Virus record (IMG/VR): IMGVR_UViG_3300046009_005233
Span: 1 to 30,670 of that record
Source: a virus
Length of the DNA: 30,670 nt
Direction: 5' to 3' (one strand)
Shown: positions 17,565-24,275 of the stretch, one piece after another
How the letters are laid out: every line of letters starts with the position of its first letter
Numbering within the stretch: the stretch's first letter is position 1
Notes under the pieces: model-generated
Told to the model about the DNA's origin: nothing
Database searches by the model: none
The model's input: only the letters and a program-made list of their open reading frames with translations
Translations under genes and position numbers: made by a program

Positions 17565-18607
17565 AGTAGTTTTCCTTGGTATAGGATTGTCGCCTCCTCA
17601 CCCTCATCGATTTTTGTAATACTTACCCTGAGAAGATCATTTGTGTTCAATTGTATTCTTTCAAGATCAGACCCATAATAATCACCATTGATAGTCACAT
17701 CCCAAGTTTCCACGTTATCAGAGGAAATTAATGTAAGATTTACAGTGTATTCCACCGAGTCATCAATTAGAGTATCATTGGTTGGTGTGTAGTATAAACG
17801 ATACTCAAATTCATCAGGATTTGGTGGAAAAAACTCATTTCGTCTTCCTTGTTTTACATTAACATCAACCTCAAACATTTGTAAAACTCTTGCAACAGCG
17901 GGTTTTACTTGGAACTCTTCTTCATCAATAAGGTATCCTAACATCGTAAAATCATAACTTTGCATGTAATAGTTTCTTTTGTCGAGGTCGATAACAGACT
18001 CGTCTGTCAAATTATTCATAATGATCGGAACGTATTGACCTTTGATGAAAGTATACGCTTGGCGAGAAGAAAAAGTTTGTAAAACATTTTTGTTAAAAGT
18101 GTTTAATTCTCTCATTCTGTTACAAAGAATTTTCACAGAAAAGTTAATATCTACAGGAACTGGTTGAGGAATGGTATAAACATCATAACCCTTTTGATTT
18201 CCATTCCAAGTTGGTACCGTTGCGTAGTAAAACTGTTTACGATTAGGGATTGTATATTGTGTTGAAGGATTTGTTCCGTATTTTACTTCGGGACTTCTAA
18301 CTACAGTGATAAATGGAAGTTCTACGTTGAAATCGGGATCTTTAAAGTTCCAAGTTTCAGTAAACTGAGACCACCTTTGATTTGTTATAATTTTATCGAT
18401 AACACTAATGTCTTTTCCAGACACGGTCGTCTTTAGTTCGTTTTTTACGAACTCAAGCATACCTAAATCCAAATCCGCGTGTAGAACACTTTTGGGTAAG
18501 TAAGTCCCATCTTTATTAATATATTCCAACAGTTCATGTCGTCTTGCCGAAAGAGTTTTCGGTGGGACAAGATCTATTGTTGGTTTTACTTGTTTAGGAA
18601 ATCCCAT
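17561..18607 (-). CDS. probable tail terminator / sheath stabiliser (gp15-like)
   Basis: A 348-residue structural protein. In T4-like phages gp15 caps the tail and joins it to the neck, and its gene lies between gp14 and the sheath gene; this gene has that place exactly. Features compatible with gp15 are 'PFITVVRSPEVKYG' near residue 98, 'RKQFYYATVPTWNGN' near 121, a 'VPVDINFSVKILCNRMRELN' strand-helix near 149 (cf. the strand and helix in gp15 with R-x-E/D), 'YVPIIMNN' and 'YYMQSYDFTMLGYLID'. The C-terminal ~90 residues (from 'EYRLYYTP') look like a separate beta domain ending in 'DLLRVSITKI'. Its ATG overlaps the gp14-like stop by one base (TAATG). It is longer than T4 gp15 (272). Confidence 0.55.
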   Translation of the reverse strand: MGFPKQVKPTIDLVPPKTLSARRHELLEYINKDGTYLPKSVLHADLDLGMLEFVKNELKTTVSGKDISVIDKIITNQRWSQFTETWNFKDPDFNVELPFITVVRSPEVKYGTNPSTQYTIPNRKQFYYATVPTWNGNQKGYDVYTIPQPVPVDINFSVKILCNRMRELNTFNKNVLQTFSSRQAYTFIKGQYVPIIMNNLTDESVIDLDKRNYYMQSYDFTMLGYLIDEEEFQVKPAVARVLQMFEVDVNVKQGRRNEFFPPNPDEFEYRLYYTPTNDTLIDDSVEYTVNLTLISSDNVETWDVTINGDYYGSDLERIQLNTNDLLRVSITKIDEGEEATILYQGKLL

Positions 18608-19119
18608 TACGTACCAAAGAATTCATTTTTACTTACAGGTGTTGCTAATACTGAACGATAGAACGGTTTGTACCCCCCGTATGTATGTTTATTGTCGGAA
18701 ACAACCTTACCATCATCAGAGACTGAATAGTAACGAACTTTACTTTCTGTTTCATAATAACCCAAGTAATCACCAAAGTTGATGTCAACATTTAGTTGAT
18801 CCAAATAAGACTGATAGATAGAAAATCTCATATTACCTGGTTCATCTTGTCTAATACGGCTATTACCCAAACGTTGATTTGTGGGTTCAAGAATTTGAAC
18901 GTATCCTTTTAGTTCAATCGGTGGAAGAAACTGAATACCACCTTCGGGTACTTCACCATATACATCATCCTGTAGAGTTTTATATCTATCTATTCTATAG
19001 AGTATAACAGTGAAGTTCATATCACCCTCAAGCCATTCCTGACCCATATTAACATCTAAGGTGTAATCTTCACCTCCGAAAAATTTACCTAAGCGTGTGA
19101 TTGGAACTAGTTTCTCCAT
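18607..19119 (-). CDS. probable neck protein (gp14-like)
   Basis: A 170-residue protein if started at the ATG at 19119, giving MEKLVPITRLGKFFGG. An upstream in-frame start at 19236 is less likely because it would run across the divergent promoter region and overlap the helicase gene, and the extra 39 residues look untypical. Similarity to neck gp14 of T4-like phages is by pattern: 'VILYRIDRYKTLQDDVYGE' near residue 36, 'FLPPIELKGYVQ' near 65, and a 'NINFGDYLGYYETESKVRYY'-type strand set near 112, in the order oligomer / Y-G-E / proline-rich strand / G-D-x-x-x-Y. It is coupled to the gp15-like gene by a one-base overlap, as in the T4 13-14-15 cluster, but the gp13-like gene is elsewhere. Confidence 0.5.
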   Translation of the reverse strand: MEKLVPITRLGKFFGGEDYTLDVNMGQEWLEGDMNFTVILYRIDRYKTLQDDVYGEVPEGGIQFLPPIELKGYVQILEPTNQRLGNSRIRQDEPGNMRFSIYQSYLDQLNVDINFGDYLGYYETESKVRYYSVSDDGKVVSDNKHTYGGYKPFYRSVLATPVSKNEFFGT

Positions 19120-19207
19120 TGTTGATATTCCTATATCTATAATTATATTTAAAAGGGAAAATAGTGAAGATTTTGATTTTAAGATATTTTCATCTAAATT
19201 AACCTCA

Positions 19208-20962
19208 ATGAGTGGTACTATAACCATAGAATCCAAAGCGATATCTATTCTTGAAAATTATCAAGGAGCGAACAACTATATCCTAAATCTCAAGATTAAG
19301 TTACAGGTAAACAAAAAGTTTTACCCTACTCGGGCACAATCGGAATACATCATTAATAATCACGACAAACAACCAAAGGTTGCCAAGAAGTGGGTTGTTT
19401 TGGATTCTTACTTTTCGAACAAAATGGCAAACGATAAATTTCTTATTGAGATCCCTGAAAGAATGTGGATTGAAAAACTCTTAGCGGAGAAGGATAAGTC
19501 ATATCATGTTTGGGGTAAATTTTTTGAGAATGATTTATTATCGGATATTTGGGTCCCAAAAGTATCACTGATCAAAGACAATAAAGTCGAGATTAAAGAC
19601 ATTGATTATTCGAAGTATTCCCATCGTCCACCTTTGGAACATCAGAAAATTGCTATTGAATCTCTTTTGAAAAACAAAAAGTATATTTTGGCGGATGACA
19701 TGGGATTGGGAAAAACTACATCCACGATCATTGCATCATTAGAAACAAGTGCCAAAAAAATCTTGATTATTTGTCCAGCATCATTGAAAATCAATTGGCA
19801 AAGAGAGTTTCAACTCTATAGTGATAAGTCAAGTTATGTGTGTGAAGGTAAGCACTATTCTGAAGATGCCGACATTGTCATTATGAACTATGATATCATA
19901 AAAAACTTTCATGATTCAAAAGACAAAAAAAACTCAATCATTTCAAAAACTAAATTTGATTTAGTAATCATTGATGAGGCTCACTACATACAAAACGTGC
20001 AGGCACAGAGAACAAAGCTCATTAATGATTTGGTTAAAGATGTGGATCGTTTGTGGTTGTTAACAGGAACACCGATGACATCTCGTCCGATTAACTATTT
20101 CAATCTTCTATCTTTGGTTGATTCACCTGTTGCTAAAAACTGGATGGCATATGTGATTCGTTATTGTTCGGGATATCAGTTCAAGGTTGGAGCTCGCAAA
20201 GTATGGAATGTTATGGGGGCATCCAACTTGGAAGAATTACGAGATCGTACAACATCCACAGTTCTAAGAAGACTTAAGGAAGATGTTTTAGATCTTCCCG
20301 AAAAAATTATCACACCAGTTTATTTGAGACTTCGATCAAAGATTTATGAAGAACTCATGGGAGAATACTACAACTGGTACGATAAACACCCCGATGAAAG
20401 TAAAAACCTTTCGATTCAATTTACGAAGTTGTCACAAGTTAGGCAAGTTATTGCTGATGAAAAAACTCAACATACTATTGAACTTGCAGAAAATATTATA
20501 GAGCAAGGAAAAAAGGTTATTATTTTCTGTAACTTCACAAAATCTTTACAAACCATTTATGAACATTTTGGAAAACAAGCAGTAAGACTTGATGGGTCAA
20601 TGTCAAAGACCCAACGACAAGATTCTGTTGATCGTTTTCAAGATGACGAAAATATTAAAGTTTTTGTGGGAAACATAAAAGCAGCTGGTGTGGGTATTAC
20701 TCTCACAGCAGCAGAAGCCGTTATTATGAATGATCTTTCTTTCCTACCTTCAGACCACTCACAATCTGAAGATAGAGCATATCGTTATGGACAAAAAAAT
20801 AATGTGTTAGTTTACTACCCCATTTTTGACAACACGATAGAAGGAATTATCTACGACATACTCAATAACAAGAAAAGAATCATTGCAACTGTGATGGGTG
20901 ACACCCAAGATGAAACAAATGTTGTGGAAGAAATTTTAAGAAGTATTGCCGAAAGAAGATAA
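19208..20962 (+). CDS. SNF2-family (SMARCAL1/HARP-like) DNA helicase
   Basis: A 584-residue superfamily 2 ATPase. Motif I is 'LADDMGLGKTTS' at about residues 161-172, motif II 'IIDEAHYI' at ~252-259, motif III 'LTGTPMTSRP' at ~283-292, motif V 'NIKAAGVGITLTAA' near 491-504, and motif VI 'SEDRAYRYGQ' near 520-529, which is the SNF2-type Q-x-x-x-R-x-x-R-x-G-Q pattern. The family remodels or anneals DNA and in phages may do the job of UvsW-type helicases in recombination and fork repair. The ATG at 19208 (MSGTITIESKA) is chosen; an upstream in-frame ATG at 19097 would overlap the divergent gp14-like gene. It leads a plus-strand block with the SOD fusion and gp13-like genes. Confidence 0.9.
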   Translation: MSGTITIESKAISILENYQGANNYILNLKIKLQVNKKFYPTRAQSEYIINNHDKQPKVAKKWVVLDSYFSNKMANDKFLIEIPERMWIEKLLAEKDKSYHVWGKFFENDLLSDIWVPKVSLIKDNKVEIKDIDYSKYSHRPPLEHQKIAIESLLKNKKYILADDMGLGKTTSTIIASLETSAKKILIICPASLKINWQREFQLYSDKSSYVCEGKHYSEDADIVIMNYDIIKNFHDSKDKKNSIISKTKFDLVIIDEAHYIQNVQAQRTKLINDLVKDVDRLWLLTGTPMTSRPINYFNLLSLVDSPVAKNWMAYVIRYCSGYQFKVGARKVWNVMGASNLEELRDRTTSTVLRRLKEDVLDLPEKIITPVYLRLRSKIYEELMGEYYNWYDKHPDESKNLSIQFTKLSQVRQVIADEKTQHTIELAENIIEQGKKVIIFCNFTKSLQTIYEHFGKQAVRLDGSMSKTQRQDSVDRFQDDENIKVFVGNIKAAGVGITLTAAEAVIMNDLSFLPSDHSQSEDRAYRYGQKNNVLVYYPIFDNTIEGIIYDILNNKKRIIATVMGDTQDETNVVEEILRSIAERR

Positions 20963-20978
20963 TAACAAAGGTTTCTAT

Positions 20979-20986
20979 TATTTATA
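20979..20986 (+). promoter_or_regulatory. TATTTATA promoter-like element before the SOD fusion gene
   Basis: CTATTATTTATAAAG ends 15 bases before the ATG at 21002, in the 39-base gap after the helicase gene. Same element and orientation as before the tail genes. Confidence 0.4.
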
Positions 20987-21001
20987 AAGAAATACCTTAA
21001 T

Positions 21002-22528
21002 ATGCAACATTTACAAGAATCGGTAGAACGGGTTGAAAAACAGATTCTACAAGAACAAACAAAACAGGAGTTAAAAGTTTTGATTACAGAAATGAAAAAA
21101 ATAGGGATCGAAAAACTTCCTTACTCCTACTCAGCCCTGAAACGTTTTATTGATCCCGAGACAATGAACGTTCACTACAACAAACACTACAAGGGTTACG
21201 TCGACAAACTAAACACCCTTCTTTCGAAAAGAAAGGGAGATAAAGACCTTGAGAAGATTGTTAGAAATATATCAAGATATCCCAAAGGGATACGAGATAA
21301 CGCTGGTGGAGCATTCAACCACGCACTATTTTGGAACATGTTATCCCCTCAACCTACTGAAGTAGGACCCGAGGTAATGAAGAAAATCAAAAAAGACTTC
21401 GGATCTTTTATGAAATTTAAAAAAGAGTTTGAGGATGTTGCTAAACAACGTTTCGGTTCGGGTTGGGTTTGGTTAGTCCTTACAAACAAAGGAACTCTGA
21501 AGGTTATGTCAACACCCAACCAAGACAATCCACTAATGAACATCATTGAAGGTGGGGGATATCCTTTACTTGGATTAGACCTATGGGAACATGCCTATTA
21601 TTTAAAATATAAAAATAAAAGAGACGAATACATCAAAAACTTCTGGATTGCCGTAAATTGGCCCTTCGTAGAAACTATGTACACAATGAAAACAGAAACA
21701 TCTCTTTTGGAATCCGTAGCCCTCGGAAAACTTTTAAAGGAATCGAAGTCCGAGTCTTGCTCAAGAGTTGAAACCGAAATTTACCGAATGCTATTCAACG
21801 TAAACAAACAAGCAAGAAACATTTATAAGAACACCATCAATGATGTTCTGAAAAAAACTTTTTCCGACAAATACCACACTAAAACTGAGGGTGGTGAAAT
21901 ACCTGGCATCTATAACTTAGAAAAACCGGGAAGATCTGTAATCAACTACATGAATACCAACTATTCAGTTTTTTGTCTTATGGTTCGTGATTTAAACAAA
22001 GTTGTTACAAACTTGGGTGAACCATTGTTAGATTTTACAGACAAGACCCCGGCGGAACAAGTCAGAGAAGTAAAAAGAATGTGTAACTACATTGAGTCAT
22101 TCAGAGAAAGAATCTTTAACCCGGATAGTTCTACATTCAAAAATATTATGAACACCCTTAAGGAAAAAGATTCTATAGGAACAAAGAGAGAAACCTCAGC
22201 GAAAATGGTTATTGAAAACAACCTACCAAATGCTAAAGTTGAAACCACTGCGGGTGCCGGTAAAGAAAAAGATGCTTTCCAAAAAATTGATATGGAAATT
22301 TTTATGGATTCAAAAAAACACACCGCTCAGGTTAAGGGTTTTGATCAACTGGTTCCTGAAGGTAATAAACTTACCGTTACTAAAACAGGTGAAGTAGAAA
22401 AATATAATGTGGATTGGATGGTTTTTATTAGAGGAAAACATGTAATAATTTTCAAAAACAATCCAAATATAGTCCTTGGACAATACGTATTTGACAAAGA
22501 AGACCTACTTTACGATTTTGGTGGGTAA
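21002..22528 (+). CDS. Mn-type superoxide dismutase fused to probable PD-(D/E)XK nuclease domain
   Basis: A 508-residue fusion. Residues ~38-225 form a full Fe/Mn superoxide dismutase: 'LPYSYSALKRFIDPETMNVH' gives ligand His58, 'FNHALFWNML' gives His107, and 'LDLWEHAYYL' gives Asp193 and His197; the pocket residues His62 and Tyr66 are also present. Gly103 and Gln174 (in 'NQDNPLM') are at the positions typical of Mn rather than Fe enzymes. SOD converts superoxide to peroxide and oxygen. Residues 1-36 are a charged helix. Residues ~230-508 do not belong to SOD: after a helical region, 'FQKIDMEIFM' (Asp430) and 'TAQVKG' (Gln443, Lys445) follow a helix with Glu, the layout of a PD-(D/E)XK nuclease (D-x12-Q-x-K). 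SOD is confident, the nuclease call moderate. It lies between helicase and neck genes. Confidence 0.85.
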   Translation: MQHLQESVERVEKQILQEQTKQELKVLITEMKKIGIEKLPYSYSALKRFIDPETMNVHYNKHYKGYVDKLNTLLSKRKGDKDLEKIVRNISRYPKGIRDNAGGAFNHALFWNMLSPQPTEVGPEVMKKIKKDFGSFMKFKKEFEDVAKQRFGSGWVWLVLTNKGTLKVMSTPNQDNPLMNIIEGGGYPLLGLDLWEHAYYLKYKNKRDEYIKNFWIAVNWPFVETMYTMKTETSLLESVALGKLLKESKSESCSRVETEIYRMLFNVNKQARNIYKNTINDVLKKTFSDKYHTKTEGGEIPGIYNLEKPGRSVINYMNTNYSVFCLMVRDLNKVVTNLGEPLLDFTDKTPAEQVREVKRMCNYIESFRERIFNPDSSTFKNIMNTLKEKDSIGTKRETSAKMVIENNLPNAKVETTAGAGKEKDAFQKIDMEIFMDSKKHTAQVKGFDQLVPEGNKLTVTKTGEVEKYNVDWMVFIRGKHVIIFKNNPNIVLGQYVFDKEDLLYDFGG

Positions 22529-22532
22529 TGAC

Positions 22533-22540
22533 TATTTATA
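22533..22540 (+). promoter_or_regulatory. TATTTATA promoter-like element before the gp13-like gene
   Basis: GACTATTTATAGTT lies between the SOD fusion stop and the ATG at 22544, leaving 3 bases. If it acts as a -10 box, the transcript would start at or just past the start codon, so it may instead bind at another distance. Confidence 0.4.
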
Positions 22541-22543
22541 GTT

Positions 22544-23662
22544 ATGTCAGTTATACCAGAACCCGAAAGAAGCAAACTTTACACAAGAGTTAAGCATCAA
22601 CTTGGTGCGCCTCTAAGAAGTGTTGAAATTGAAGATGAGATGATGGACTCATTAATGGAGTTTTCAATTCAAGATTACGAACAATATACATTAGATTGGC
22701 TCATAGAGTCTCAGTGGGTTAACTTGGTTAACCTAAACATGAAAGAACAATCTGTTGCGCGTGCATTGACTACAAGAACACTTAATTTTGAAGATCAGTT
22801 TGCGTATGCATATTCTAAAATAGTTGGACTACAAACCGTAGGTCCTTGGGTTATTAAAAAAGATTACTTTATTTTAAGTGCAAACACTCAGTCTTATGAA
22901 ATTCCAGCGGGTAGAGAAGTAAACGAACTTTTATGGTTCTCGAACAGACCATTACAAAACTTAGCCCTTTGGGGTACAACTGACTATGGATTTGGAGGAC
23001 TTGGGTTAGGGGCTAACCAAGCGGGTTATGCTCAAATGGGAAATGCTGGTTCATATTTTATGATGAGTGGTTTTGACTACTTAGTTAGAGCTCAAGAGGC
23101 GAATATCCTTAATAGAATCCTTGGTAGTGAACTAACTTACAAAATCACAGGGTTACCTGATGGAAAAAAAATGATTACCCTTTACAACGCACCTGGTAGT
23201 AACTTCTCTTGGAGTAACTATTCTCAATACACGGGAAATGCGGTTTGGTATTGGTACTATGATGTTGATGGTGATAGTAGAGAACAATGTTTAAAAGACA
23301 ACCCCGACATTATTAAACTTCCGTCTGATGTTCCGTTAGAAGAACTTTCTTGGGAAGATTTAAATTCACCAGCAAAACAGTGGGTTAGAAGGTGGTTTGT
23401 TGCGTATGTAAAAGAAACCCTTGCGAGAGTTCGAGGAAAATACAGTGGTAATCTTAAAACCCCTGACAGTGAAATTGTGATGGATTATCAATCCTTACTC
23501 ACAGAATCAAAAGATGAAAAATCAAAACTCGAAGAAGAATTAAAACTACGTCTTGAGAGATTGCGTCCTGAAAATCAAATGAAGAAGGAAGCGGAAATTG
23601 CCGAAAACTTAAACAAACAAATGAAGTTTAGGGCGATGCCAAGACAGATCTATGTAATCTAA
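22544..23662 (+). CDS. neck protein (gp13-like)
   Basis: A 372-residue homologue of T4 gp13, which with gp14 forms the neck that closes the filled head and accepts the tail. The N-terminus 'LYTRVKHQLGAPLRSVEIED' (residues ~12-31) matches the gp13 pattern 'L-x-x-x-I-x-R-x-L-G-A-P-x-x-x-V-E-L', followed by a helix with 'YEQYT'. The C-terminal 'KQWVRRWFVAYVKETLARVR' and 'GKYSG', then 'DYQSLLTESKDEKSKLEEEL', is the paired helix region seen at the T4 gp13 end ('NRWVKDYATALAKELNG', 'EARLEKEALREELY'). The middle is Tyr/Gly-rich as in the family. It is longer than T4 gp13 (309). In T4, genes 13, 14 and 15 are adjacent; here gp13-like is on the opposite strand and 3.4 kb away. Confidence 0.8.
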   Translation: MSVIPEPERSKLYTRVKHQLGAPLRSVEIEDEMMDSLMEFSIQDYEQYTLDWLIESQWVNLVNLNMKEQSVARALTTRTLNFEDQFAYAYSKIVGLQTVGPWVIKKDYFILSANTQSYEIPAGREVNELLWFSNRPLQNLALWGTTDYGFGGLGLGANQAGYAQMGNAGSYFMMSGFDYLVRAQEANILNRILGSELTYKITGLPDGKKMITLYNAPGSNFSWSNYSQYTGNAVWYWYYDVDGDSREQCLKDNPDIIKLPSDVPLEELSWEDLNSPAKQWVRRWFVAYVKETLARVRGKYSGNLKTPDSEIVMDYQSLLTESKDEKSKLEEELKLRLERLRPENQMKKEAEIAENLNKQMKFRAMPRQIYVI

Positions 23663-23665
23663 TAT

Positions 23666-24001
23666 ATGGCAGTTATAAAAAATACACCAGCACAAAGAGT
23701 CATTAATGGTAAAATAATAAACACCTCCGAAATTGCGGTCGTGTCTGAACCATTTTATGAAACACACGGAGAAGCCTGTATCGTTATACGAGGAGTTGAT
23801 TATTCCAAAGTAAGATTAGATCACCTATCTACAGATCATACAGTTATCAAAGCGATGACAAAAGTTCTCATCGTACCAGACTATGGTTATATCGACGAAG
23901 AATACGATGAAATGTTAATAGATAAAGGTGCCTGTGTAGAACTCAGGTTCTGTGCTGGAACTTGGTATATTATTTCCTCAGACGGTCTTAAGAACTCGTA
24001 A
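23666..24001 (+). CDS. small protein of unknown function, probably virion-associated
   Basis: A 111-residue protein whose start lies 3 bases after the gp13-like stop, so the two are probably co-translated. It is beta-rich: 'SEIAVVSEPFYETHGEACIV', then 'TKVLIVPDYGYIDEEYDEML', and a C-terminal 'ELRFCAGTWYIISSDGLK', an ending of a kind that occurs at the C-terminus of some phage fibre or decoration proteins. I do not recognise the family. Coupling to a neck gene supports a head or neck role (inference). It overlaps the convergent minus-strand gene by 14 bases, with no hairpin terminator at the junction. Confidence 0.75.
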   Translation: MAVIKNTPAQRVINGKIINTSEIAVVSEPFYETHGEACIVIRGVDYSKVRLDHLSTDHTVIKAMTKVLIVPDYGYIDEEYDEMLIDKGACVELRFCAGTWYIISSDGLKNS

Positions 24002-24275
24002 GGGGAATATTTTTCAAATCATTAACACTGATACTCTGTAAGTTTGTGGTACCGCGTGCCATAGACACAAAAACCCCTTGATTTGACAAATGTTCGAACA
24101 CATAGAACAAGTAATCAGGAATAACCAAATCATGACGTTTAATTGTCACCCCAATATGTTCGGGTGAAAACTCACGAGTAGGTCTACCAACCTTATTTGC
24201 ACTCCCTTTACGAATCAACCAAAAATCGGCATCGGGGTTATTGACCTTTAGATCAACTATATGTTTCAGTTTCAT
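23988..24275 (-). CDS. small protein resembling part of a type I restriction specificity (HsdS) domain
   Basis: A 95-residue protein starting at the ATG at 24275 (MKLKHIVDLKVN); the start overlaps the 3' end of the polymerase gene by 23 bases. The second half, 'LVIPDYLFYVFEHLSNQG' then 'ARGTTNLQSISVNDLKNIPL', follows the C-terminal half of HsdS target recognition domains (D-Y-L-x-Y-x-L, A-x-G-T-T-x-x-x-I-S-x-x-D/x-L-x-x-I-P-I). A full HsdS has two such domains of ~150 residues plus helices, so this is a stand-alone fragment or a different protein built on that fold. No restriction or methylase subunit is nearby. DNA or protein binding at the fork is a guess from its coupling to the polymerase. 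An upstream in-frame start at 24317 would lie further inside the polymerase. Confidence 0.65.
   Translation of the reverse strand: MKLKHIVDLKVNNPDADFWLIRKGSANKVGRPTREFSPEHIGVTIKRHDLVIPDYLFYVFEHLSNQGVFVSMARGTTNLQSISVNDLKNIPLTSS

Noticed and set aside
19097-19236. Longer starts for the helicase (19097) and the gp14-like gene (19236)
   Set aside because: Both would overlap each other across the divergent gap, and the added residues are hydrophobic or AT-driven and do not look like protein; nearer ATGs fit better.
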